Positions 1 through 5,513 of a stretch of 7,870 bases of DNA are shown here, piece by piece. The stretch's first letter is position 1. Each line of letters starts with the position of its first letter. Both the position numbers and the translations under genes were made by a program. The stretch is from assembly GCA_017620345.1 (NCBI GenBank), contig JAFZQP010000179.1, forward strand, positions 1 to 7,870. Reading direction: 5' to 3'. Below the pieces are notes generated by a model. It was not told where the DNA came from and made no database searches. It worked only from the letters and a program-made list of their open reading frames with translations. This DNA is from Lachnospiraceae bacterium. GTDB taxonomy: Bacteria; Bacillota_A; Clostridia; Lachnospirales; Lachnospiraceae.

Positions 1-1
1 C

Positions 2-400
2 GGTGTTTCAATGGGTATCAACGTCGTGATCCTTATAACGGCGGGTGCTCTGTTTGGATGGGATAAGGCGCTATATTCTATGATCTTCCAATATACGACC
101 ACGGGAGTGATTCGTATTCTATACCGCAAATACCAACAGACCACGCTCCTTATCGTGACAAAGATCCCGGATGAGATCTGCTCGATGATCTATGATATAA
201 CAAAGCACGGATCCACTATTATCTACGGAAAAGGTTCCTACGAGGAAGATTCCACCAAATCTGTTGTATATGCCGTCGTAACAGCGACCCAGGTCAACAA
301 GGTCATCAATGCGGTCAAGGACCTCGATCCCGGATCATTCGTCAATGTATTCAAGTCTGAGCGCATCTCGGGCAGATTCTACCGTATACCGGAAGATTGA
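2..400 (+). CDS. YitT-family membrane protein, C-terminal part (5' end outside window)
   Basis: This is the C-terminal 132 residues of a YitT-like protein; the frame is open from the first bases, so the true start lies upstream. The first residues (GVSMGINVVILITAGALFGW) look like the end of a hydrophobic membrane segment, followed by a short segment around ALYSMIFQYTTTGVI. The rest is a soluble DUF2179-type domain: TLLIVTKIPDEI, then GKGSYEEDSTK, then a DPGSFVNVF stretch, which match the family's usual G-x-G-x-Y and DP-x-(A/S)-F signatures. Family members are about 280 aa with an N-terminal DUF161 membrane region, so roughly half is missing here. The function of the family is poorly defined; DUF2179 is thought to be a cytoplasmic sensing or binding domain. 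The ATG at position 11 is internal to the membrane segment and is unlikely to be the start. Confidence 0.85.
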   Translation, partial: GVSMGINVVILITAGALFGWDKALYSMIFQYTTTGVIRILYRKYQQTTLLIVTKIPDEICSMIYDITKHGSTIIYGKGSYEEDSTKSVVYAVVTATQVNKVINAVKDLDPGSFVNVFKSERISGRFYRIPED

Positions 401-433
401 CAATACATGGAGACGGTTCCCCTTATGTTGTCA
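398..433 (+). terminator. Imperfect hairpin after the YitT-type gene, possible terminator
   Basis: TGACAA (398-403, including the stop codon) can pair with TTGTCA (428-433). CAT (406-408) then pairs with ATG (425-427) after a 2-nt bulge, with a few inner GGA/TCC pairs. It is followed only by TTTACAG, a weak U tract, so this is at best a poor intrinsic terminator. Its position directly at the gene end is the main support. Confidence 0.25.
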
Positions 434-476
434 TTTACAGTGCTGGTTATTATGTCGTCTTGAACGAATGGTCTGA

Positions 477-505
477 TTGATATGTCCATGCATTGAAGGT
501 ATACT
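477..505 (+). promoter_or_regulatory. Sigma-A-type promoter for the 513-1451 gene
   Basis: TTGATA (477-482), a 17-bp spacer and TATACT (500-505) give five of six matches to each consensus hexamer at optimal spacing. The -10 ends 7 nt before the ATG at 513, so the predicted transcript starts at or within 1-2 nt of that ATG and would be essentially leaderless. The -35 overlaps the in-frame TTG at 477, which argues against that codon as the start. Confidence 0.5.
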
Positions 506-512
506 GTTTTAT

Positions 513-1451
513 ATGAATAATACAATGATCAGATTTACAATGCCGGATCCGGCACAGGGAAAGGAAGCACGGGCCAAGGCTCTTATGCAGCAGTTTGATG
601 CATTTCTGGGGTCCGGTGCCATGCAAACGCTCCTGCGGCTTCTGGATACAGATATACATGGTATCGCGGAAAAGTATGGCGCGCGTCGCAAAGAAGACGG
701 AAGTGTATTCGAAACACAGGAACTTAAGGAGGATACTTCGCTTGAAAAGAACAGGGACGGGATATATGAGTGCCTTAGGGAACTGGGATTTTTTGATATC
801 AGCAGGCCCTTGTCTTCGGATTATTCCCGGATCCTTATATTGGGGGCAAGCCTTAACAATTCATACCTTCGGACTAAATGCTCTGCCGAATGGATCACGC
901 CCGGTGTATCATCGGTAGACGGACTTGCCTGTTTTCGCCCGATCAATCCTATAGAACGGACTGATAATGGTTTCAGGACAGACAGCGATACGGAATTTGG
1001 CGCTGTTTCCGATTCCATAGTGTCGGTTTTTGATTTGGAAAGAGATAAGTGGCAGGATGATTTTACGGGAAACCGGAATCTTAACAGTATAAGCTGTATC
1101 CGCACTTACCCGGAGAAAAAGCACGGATGCACATTCCGCGTGTTTGCCGCTCCATCGACGGATGCCGCTATTAGACGTGCAGATACGGGCGATACATTGG
1201 AATATTATCTGGACAACGCCGGAATCAATCCGGGAGAGACTCTGCTGGCGATAACAAATAACCGCTACTGCAACCGTCAGTTCATCCAACTGGCTTATCA
1301 TATCATAAGATCCGATCATCCCGTAGGGTTGGACGTGATCGGGAACCTTGGTGACAGGGACATCGTAAACGCAGAAACCTACGATCCGCTTCAATACCTG
1401 CAGGACGTTATAGCGATCATAGACTGGATAGACCGGTTTGCCAAATTGTGA
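513..1451 (+). CDS. Uncharacterised cytoplasmic protein (312 aa)
   Basis: I do not recognise this family. From the ATG at 513 the protein has 312 residues, no signal peptide and no membrane segment, so it is probably cytoplasmic. An N-terminal helical, charged region (about 1-95) precedes what looks like an alpha/beta domain. That domain has a hydrophobic strand RILILGAS (106-113), a strand TFRVFAAPS (207-215), a strand plus polar loop TLLAITNNRYCNRQ (243-256), and LDVIGNLGD (273-281). The strand-then-basic-helix layout is faintly like DUF218/YdcF-type folds, but I would not assign it. The frame extends back to a TTG at 477, but that codon is part of a predicted -35 box; ATG 513 follows the -10 by 7 nt, and ATG 525 or 540 remain possible. 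No good Shine-Dalgarno precedes any of them (GAAGG at 495-499 is 13 nt from 513). It ends 13 bp before the stop of the convergent lysozyme-like gene. Confidence 0.75.
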   Translation: MNNTMIRFTMPDPAQGKEARAKALMQQFDAFLGSGAMQTLLRLLDTDIHGIAEKYGARRKEDGSVFETQELKEDTSLEKNRDGIYECLRELGFFDISRPLSSDYSRILILGASLNNSYLRTKCSAEWITPGVSSVDGLACFRPINPIERTDNGFRTDSDTEFGAVSDSIVSVFDLERDKWQDDFTGNRNLNSISCIRTYPEKKHGCTFRVFAAPSTDAAIRRADTGDTLEYYLDNAGINPGETLLAITNNRYCNRQFIQLAYHIIRSDHPVGLDVIGNLGDRDIVNAETYDPLQYLQDVIAIIDWIDRFAKL

Positions 1452-1464
1452 ATAACAAAGGTTT

Positions 1465-2148
1465 TCAGGGTGTTGAGGTAGCAGTATCGGATTCTACAAA
1501 GCGGATATAATAGTTCATTGCTTTGTTGATGCGCCGGGACAGGCCCTGGTAATGATTACCGTAGAATTCGGGATATAGGGAGCCGGTGTATCTGTCGGCG
1601 CGTTTTCCGGTGTCGGTGATGCACCTTTCAAAACCGGCGGCAAACTCCGCAGCGGCGCCGTAGGAGTTGTCTGTTTCTTTGAGATAGTCATCGAGCCGGC
1701 AGGCTATCGGATCGGCACCTGACAGTTCATATATCGCAAAAGCAAGCTGGGCCTCAATAGAGTTCCAGTTTATTTTTTGCTCTTTGCAGAAATCCTTGAG
1801 ATGCTGCTGTCTGTCGCCGACATTATTCCACTGGAACAGTCCAAGTGCACCGCTAGTCTCATTTACGACAGACGGGTCATAGTCGGGCGATTCCACGGCG
1901 ATATTCCCCATGATCCCGCATGCTCCCGCAGGAGAATATCCGGCCTCGAGCAGGCTCTTATATACGAGCTCTTCTTTTTCCTCAAGGGGCATATCCGGCG
2001 GGGCATCGATCGTCATCGTAACGACACGGGGCTCCTTTTTTTCTGCCGCATGCTTACGTTTGACAGCCATCACTATAATCGTGATCATAAGTACCGCCAC
2101 GATGCCCGCTATTCCAATGTAAACCATGATCCGCCGCTTGTCTGACAT
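1465..2148 (-). CDS. Membrane-anchored phage-tail-lysozyme-like peptidoglycan hydrolase
   Basis: The 227-aa protein starts with a short basic N-terminus and one hydrophobic segment (about 8-28) followed by KRKH, so it is predicted to be anchored with the bulk outside the cell. After a short linker, residues about 58-215 match the phage tail lysozyme domain (Phage_lysozyme2 type): an EAGYSPAGACGIMGNI helix, then VESPDYDP, and GALGLFQWNN, followed by a DRQQHLKDFC helix. E86 in the AVESPDY motif is the likely catalytic acid, by analogy with lysozyme-like folds. Such domains cut peptidoglycan in phage tails, conjugation-associated hydrolases and cell-wall remodelling enzymes. Nothing phage-like surrounds it, so a housekeeping or remodelling role is more likely than a prophage remnant. 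It is divergent from an amidase lipoprotein gene only 39 bp away. There is no Shine-Dalgarno before the ATG, and the -10 lies 6 nt upstream of it. Confidence 0.82.
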   Translation of the reverse strand: MSDKRRIMVYIGIAGIVAVLMITIIVMAVKRKHAAEKKEPRVVTMTIDAPPDMPLEEKEELVYKSLLEAGYSPAGACGIMGNIAVESPDYDPSVVNETSGALGLFQWNNVGDRQQHLKDFCKEQKINWNSIEAQLAFAIYELSGADPIACRLDDYLKETDNSYGAAAEFAAGFERCITDTGKRADRYTGSLYPEFYGNHYQGLSRRINKAMNYYIRFVESDTATSTP

Positions 2149-2154
2149 GGGTTC

Positions 2155-2165
2155 ATTATATCACA
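2155..2165 (-). promoter_or_regulatory. Extended -10 promoter of the lysozyme-like gene
   Basis: Read on the minus strand, this is TGTGATATAAT, a perfect TRTGn extension followed by the consensus TATAAT. No convincing -35 is visible at 17-18 bp, as is often the case for extended -10 promoters. The hexamer ends 6 nt before the ATG at 2148, so the transcript should begin at or next to the start codon. Confidence 0.6.
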
Positions 2166-2169
2166 GTAA

Positions 2170-2180
2170 TATGGTAAAAT
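2170..2180 (+). promoter_or_regulatory. Extended -10 promoter of the amidase gene
   Basis: TATGGTAAAAT fits the TRTGn extension plus TAAAAT (five of six). A weak -35 (TTCATT, 2152-2157) lies 17 bp upstream. The hexamer ends 7 nt before the ATG at 2188, again predicting a leaderless message. Only 4 bp separate it from the opposing extended -10 at 2155-2165, so polymerase could hardly occupy both at once. Confidence 0.55.
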
Positions 2181-2187
2181 CTGAAGA

Positions 2188-3117
2188 ATGAAGAACATAT
2201 GCAGAGTCATACTGACAGCAGCAGTGTTGGTGATACTGGCGGGGTGTGCAGGTAACGCACCGGAAGAAGCTGGTGCGTCTTCGCAAAAGGAGCACGGATC
2301 GGGACTTTCTGCCGGCGGACCGCACCTTTCGGACAGTGGCCTTCGCAGAAATAATATAAAGACCAAGTCGGTAGGTATCGACCCGGACTGGGAATGGGCG
2401 GACCTTGCCGAAATCAGCAGCGGGAGCGCGGTCCTGTATATGGCTGCAACTGGCCGCAAGGACATCGTGATAGGCGTAAATGCAGGGCACGGAACACTTG
2501 GCGGAGAATATGCAAGGGTATACTGTCACCCCGATAAGACGCCGAAGGTAACAAACGGGTCCAATCCAAAAGGATCGCTAACGGCGGTTGCCGTATCTGC
2601 GGGTATGATCTTTAATGACGGAACGTATGAATCGGATGTTGCCCTGCGGTGTGCACAGATACTGCGGGACATACTGCTCGATCACGGATATGATGTCCTG
2701 ATGCTTCGGGATGAGGAGGATGTTCAGCTTGATAATGTAGCCAGGTCGGTCATCGCCAACAATACGGCGGACTGCCTTGTATCGCTCCATTGGGACGGGG
2801 ACGGGCTTGACTATGACAAAGGGTGCTTCTGTATCCCGACGCCTGATGAGATCAAGGAAATGGAGCCGGTCGCTTCTGTCTGGCAAGAGCATGACAGGCT
2901 GGGTGAGGCGCTGATGGATGGTCTTCGCAGTCATAAATGCAGGATTTATCAGGGAAGGAACGATCCGCTTGAGCTGACACAGACGTGTTACAGCAAGATC
3001 CCCGCTGCGCTCGTGGAGCTTGGCAACGGGGCATCTGTACATGATGACGATACTCTTTCGAATATCGCGGCCGGATTGTTTGAGGGTATCGAGGATTATA
3101 TCACGCGGAAGGAATAG
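2188..3117 (+). CDS. N-acetylmuramoyl-L-alanine amidase (amidase_3), lipoprotein
   Basis: A 309-aa lipoprotein with a signal peptide ending in the lipobox LAGC (lipidated Cys20), placing the enzyme on the outer face of the membrane. A low-complexity linker (about 21-60) leads to a zinc amidase_3 domain from about residue 92. The expected metal and catalytic residues are visible: H101 in NAGHG, E148 in TYESDVALR, H201 in VSLHWDG, and E277 in ALVELGNGAS. The family cleaves the bond between N-acetylmuramic acid and L-alanine of peptidoglycan. Between H101 and E148 there is an insertion rich in G, N and K (about 110-135) that can shape the active-site rim. The start at 2188 is supported by the signal peptide beginning MKNICRVILT, although no Shine-Dalgarno is present. 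It is divergent from the lysozyme-like gene, and its 3' end overlaps the convergent kinase-phosphorylase gene by 22 bp. Confidence 0.88.
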   Translation: MKNICRVILTAAVLVILAGCAGNAPEEAGASSQKEHGSGLSAGGPHLSDSGLRRNNIKTKSVGIDPDWEWADLAEISSGSAVLYMAATGRKDIVIGVNAGHGTLGGEYARVYCHPDKTPKVTNGSNPKGSLTAVAVSAGMIFNDGTYESDVALRCAQILRDILLDHGYDVLMLRDEEDVQLDNVARSVIANNTADCLVSLHWDGDGLDYDKGCFCIPTPDEIKEMEPVASVWQEHDRLGEALMDGLRSHKCRIYQGRNDPLELTQTCYSKIPAALVELGNGASVHDDDTLSNIAAGLFEGIEDYITRKE

Positions 3118-5330
3118 TCGGCAAAATCAGCCGAAAGCGTGATCTCATCCGTACCGTGTTTCCATGTTATCTTTATAACCGAACCTTCTGCCTGCGCGGT
3201 AACCGTGCTCGCTTCACTGAATGCCGGATGACTTGCACGCATTTTCAGAAGTTCGATCTGCTTCTTTACAACATCTTTTTCAAGTGCGGCGCGTGCCTCA
3301 TCAAGTGACAGGTTAGTTCTGTTGATCTCCTTGTGGCCGCCCGCACCGGCACGCTTGACCGCTTCGTAGTCGTTGCTTCCCGCAAACAGATCAAGGTACC
3401 ATATCTGAGGCTTACCGGGCATGAACAGCTGGATCGCCCGGGCAAACAGCATCTTGGCGTCATCTTCTCCAAGCGCACTGTAATAAGTCGAATTGACCTG
3501 ATAATACATATTCTTCTTGCCGTGAAGATCCTTGACATAGCCGCCTCTTGATACCATAAGGTCGATAAGCGGGGCTATCTCATCCTCCGACAGGAGACCT
3601 TTCAGATCGAGAACCGGTATCCCGTCGTGGCAGCCGAGCATGTTCACGACATTCATCTTCTTTTCGACTATCTCGTTTGCCCATTTGACGATAAGCGAAG
3701 GATCATGTTTTTCGATCGAGTGGATAAGAAGCCCGGGAAGATAGAAATCATATGTCATGTAGCCCTTTGAGGCGATCTTTTCGTGGATCTTTTCTCCGTA
3801 GGTCGCATGGATCTCAGGTAAGAGCTTAAGTCCGTGACCGGATGCGATATCCGTTACGCGGCTGAGTACATCCCACGTTTCAGGCTCATTAAGGAAGTTC
3901 TTGCGCCCCGGTGCCTTCGGTGCATATGCGAATGCATCAAGCCTTACGATCCCGGCGCCGTACCCTGCGATCTTATCAAGCGTCTGTTTGTAGAAATCCC
4001 AGACAAGGGGGGACTCAATGTTCAGATCCATCTGTCCGAGATATTCTCTCTTGCCGCCATTATCGCGTATCTCCTGATAGAATGTGTTCCAGTACGGAAC
4101 ATCCCGCCCGTCCGGCATCCTGACCATCAGTATCGGAAGTCCGGGCTTTCTGAAGAACATATCCTTGATGTATTCGTCATCGGGCTTGATATAGCCCTCA
4201 TCCGTCATCTGTCCGTATCCGTCCCAGAACTTGTTCCAGTTAATGAAAAAATCAGCATATTCGGACTTTTCGCCATTTGCCAGAAGATCTTGGAACTGCG
4301 GGGACTGAACGGAAGCATGGTTTAATATGAAATCAAGCTTCAAGTCGATGCCGAGATCCTTTAGGGCATCAAGATCCCCGCTTGCAGCAAGCTCTTCATT
4401 AAGGTCGTAATCTATGACCGAAAATCCCCTGTCGAGGTCGGAATGATACAGGCTCGGGAGTATGTAAAAAGACCCGAAAGCTTCGTGCAGATCGTCTGTC
4501 TGCAGAATCTTTACCATTTCAGACAGTTTTCCGCCAACGCTGTCAGGATATGCGTTAAGCATCGGCAGGATGTTGATCCTGTTTTTGATCACGGTCCCGT
4601 CGTTCTGTGCTATCAGAGTAGCCGTTCCTGCCTGCGACAGAAGGAGCTTTTGCTCGATGTCGAGTACCAGTGCGACAAAAGGACTGTCTGCCTCGGGATC
4701 CCTGCCGCGACTCACCCTGTTAGCAAGCGTCTCCTCCGGTGTGCTGCTTAAAAATACCGGGATATCTATATGTTTCAGATATACGCTGTTACCATGTGTC
4801 CATTCGATGATGAGAAGCTGCGTATCAGATACATCAACTTTTTCATGAGATATCGATCCTTCATCCCTGCCCATTCGCTTCAGAGTCAGCTCTTTGCTTC
4901 CATGAACATAATCTTCGAGTATCCCGTTTATCTCGTCAAAATCGATCTCTTCGGGGGACCCTATATAGGAAGCCAGAGCCTCCACGCCGCCCGCGTTATA
5001 TCTGGAAAGCCGCTCCGCATCGTTTTCCGACGGGATCCTTCTCGGATAATTGTCTCCGGAAATGATACGGTTCCTGATCCCGGCAAGGCTGAACATATAC
5101 GCCAGAACTGAAGATATGCTGCTTTTGCCGGATCCCGAGCCGCCGTATACGGAAATGACACAGCGGTCCTTACCCAGCTTTTCATATTCTTCATACAGCC
5201 GTGGAAAGATAAGACCGGCCATTTTGATCGCTCCGGGGGTTATGATTATCTTGTCTCCGGGCATATCTCCGGTAGGTATGTTCGCGGGGATAGGGGTGTT
5301 TGCAATTTCGTTGATTTTCTTATTATCCAT
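3096..5330 (-). CDS. Fusion: P-loop kinase domain + GH13_18 glycoside phosphorylase
   Basis: A 744-aa cytoplasmic protein with two domains. Residues about 55-250 form a P-loop kinase resembling uridine kinase/phosphoribulokinase: Walker A GGSGSGKSS (63-71), D93 in SGDNYPRR at the place of the family's catalytic Asp, QLLIIEW (171-177), and an arginine-rich lid-like RVSRGRD (205-211). Residues about 252-744 match the sucrose phosphorylase subfamily GH13_18: DFILNHAS (333-340), nucleophile D465 in VRLDAFAY, acid/base E506 in LPEIHATY, transition-state Asp D569 in GCHDG, and YQVNSTYYSALG (610-621). Such enzymes cleave an alpha-glucoside with phosphate to glucose 1-phosphate plus acceptor. Standard members are about 490-560 aa, so the kinase is an added module. 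The acceptor loops differ from canonical sucrose phosphorylases, so the substrate is open: sucrose 6'-phosphate and glucosylglycerate are candidates. The start at 5330 has AGAGG 7 nt upstream; an in-frame ATG at 5381 lies in repeat DNA. The neighbours are a LacI regulator and a sugar-binding protein. Confidence 0.85.
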   Translation of the reverse strand: MDNKKINEIANTPIPANIPTGDMPGDKIIITPGAIKMAGLIFPRLYEEYEKLGKDRCVISVYGGSGSGKSSISSVLAYMFSLAGIRNRIISGDNYPRRIPSENDAERLSRYNAGGVEALASYIGSPEEIDFDEINGILEDYVHGSKELTLKRMGRDEGSISHEKVDVSDTQLLIIEWTHGNSVYLKHIDIPVFLSSTPEETLANRVSRGRDPEADSPFVALVLDIEQKLLLSQAGTATLIAQNDGTVIKNRINILPMLNAYPDSVGGKLSEMVKILQTDDLHEAFGSFYILPSLYHSDLDRGFSVIDYDLNEELAASGDLDALKDLGIDLKLDFILNHASVQSPQFQDLLANGEKSEYADFFINWNKFWDGYGQMTDEGYIKPDDEYIKDMFFRKPGLPILMVRMPDGRDVPYWNTFYQEIRDNGGKREYLGQMDLNIESPLVWDFYKQTLDKIAGYGAGIVRLDAFAYAPKAPGRKNFLNEPETWDVLSRVTDIASGHGLKLLPEIHATYGEKIHEKIASKGYMTYDFYLPGLLIHSIEKHDPSLIVKWANEIVEKKMNVVNMLGCHDGIPVLDLKGLLSEDEIAPLIDLMVSRGGYVKDLHGKKNMYYQVNSTYYSALGEDDAKMLFARAIQLFMPGKPQIWYLDLFAGSNDYEAVKRAGAGGHKEINRTNLSLDEARAALEKDVVKKQIELLKMRASHPAFSEASTVTAQAEGSVIKITWKHGTDEITLSADFADYSFRVI

Positions 5331-5337
5331 AGATTTT

Positions 5338-5342
5338 CCTCT
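5338..5342 (-). promoter_or_regulatory. Ribosome binding site fixing the start of the fusion gene
   Basis: AGAGG on the minus strand lies 7 nt before the ATG at 5330. This chooses MDNKK as the N-terminus over the 17-residue-longer frame from the ATG at 5381, which has no such site. Confidence 0.7.
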
Positions 5343-5348
5343 TATTAT

Positions 5349-5382
5349 AGAGCTACGCCATTTACGGGAGAGCCACGCCATT
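5349..5382 (+). repeat. 20-bp-spaced direct repeat in the fusion-gene leader
   Basis: AGAGCTACGCCATT (5349-5362) and AGAGCCACGCCATT (5369-5382) are identical at 13 of 14 positions and exactly 20 bp apart; the bases after each copy are also partly similar (TACGGG, AAAAGG). An inverted version of the core, GGCGTGGC, lies at 5401-5408 and can pair perfectly with the second copy or with one mismatch to the first. Confidence 0.6.
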
Positions 5383-5408
5383 AAAAGGCCCCTTCGGGGC
5401 GGCGTGGC
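5372..5408 (-). terminator. GC-rich terminator-like hairpin in the fusion-gene leader
   Basis: Outer arms GCCACGCC (5372-5379) and GGCGTGGC (5401-5408) enclose an inner perfect 5-bp stem, GCCCC (5388-5392) and GGGGC (5396-5400), with a 3-nt loop. Read on the minus strand, the inner hairpin is followed by CTTTTAAT, a short U tract, which makes it look like an intrinsic terminator or attenuator pointing at the fusion gene. No gene ends here, since the flanking genes diverge, so an ordinary end-of-operon terminator does not explain it. Confidence 0.45.
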
Positions 5409-5412
5409 CTAC

Positions 5413-5443
5413 GTCCTGAAAATTTCTGCGAAATTTTAAGGAC
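5413..5443. repeat. 31-nt AT-rich inverted repeat (hairpin)
   Basis: GTCCT (5413-5417) and AGGAC (5439-5443) flank the perfect arms AAAATTTC (5419-5426) and GAAATTTT (5430-5437), with loop TGC and a single G/A mismatch. The near-perfect 14-bp stem is far beyond chance. It lies between the operator of the lacI-type promoter and the GC-rich hairpin, so it would be in the 5' leader of the minus-strand fusion transcript if that starts near 5478. Confidence 0.65.
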
Positions 5444-5448
5444 AGTAA

Positions 5449-5478
5449 TTGACAACTTATGCGCATAAGTGATATTCT
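5449..5478 (+). promoter_or_regulatory. Promoter of the LacI-family regulator gene
   Basis: A perfect TTGACA (5449-5454), an 18-bp spacer and TATTCT (5473-5478), preceded by TGA as a TGn extension. The predicted start is near 5485, giving a leader of about 39 nt that contains the AAGAGG ribosome binding site (5512-5517). The operator fills the spacer, so binding of the regulator would block polymerase directly (autoregulation). Confidence 0.7.
5455..5470. promoter_or_regulatory. LacI-type operator in the regulator's own promoter
   Basis: ACTTATGCGCATAAGT is a perfect 16-bp palindrome with a central CG, as usual for LacI-family sites. It sits between the -35 and -10 of the regulator's promoter. 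The same core recurs twice before the solute-binding protein gene, which identifies it as the operator of this regulator. Confidence 0.8.
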
Positions 5479-5484
5479 TTCTTT

Positions 5485-5513
5485 AAAATAACTTATCATT
5501 TTTGTTTTGTAAA
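5485..5513 (-). promoter_or_regulatory. Possible divergent promoter for the kinase-phosphorylase fusion
   Basis: On the minus strand, TTTACA (5513-5508), a 17-bp spacer and TATTTT (5490-5485). Transcription would begin near 5478, just before the operator at 5470-5455, leaving a leader of about 150 nt through both hairpins. The match is moderate (5/6 and 4/6) in AT-rich DNA. A TATAAT nearer the gene (5349-5344) would start transcription past the ribosome binding site, so it is less attractive. Confidence 0.35.

Noticed and set aside
477..512. TTG at 477 as the start of the unrecognised 312-aa gene
   Set aside because: It overlaps a near-consensus -35 box whose -10 lies downstream, so the codon would not be in the mRNA, and no ribosome binding site precedes it.
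909..1394. 161-codon open frame on the minus strand opposite the unrecognised 312-aa gene
   Set aside because: It has a Cys/Arg/Ile-rich shadow-like composition and no ribosome binding site, while the plus frame has a promoter and a protein-like sequence.
1465..3117. Prophage lysis or tail module
   Set aside because: The lysozyme-like protein has its own membrane anchor, the partner is a bacterial-style amidase lipoprotein, and no holin, tail or integrase gene is present.
3118..3134. TCGGC/GCCGA inverted repeat as a terminator at the convergent overlap
   Set aside because: The stem is only 5 bp with a 7-nt loop, it lies inside the coding end of the fusion gene, and no U tract follows in either direction.
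5344..5349. TATAAT on the minus strand just before the fusion gene as its -10 box
   Set aside because: No -35 or TGn extension fits, and transcription would start at about 5337, after the AGAGG ribosome binding site that appears to be used.
5331..5381. In-frame upstream ATG at 5381 that would add 17 residues to the kinase-phosphorylase fusion
   Set aside because: The extension is made of the repeat/hairpin DNA, has no ribosome binding site, and AGAGG sits ideally before the ATG at 5330.
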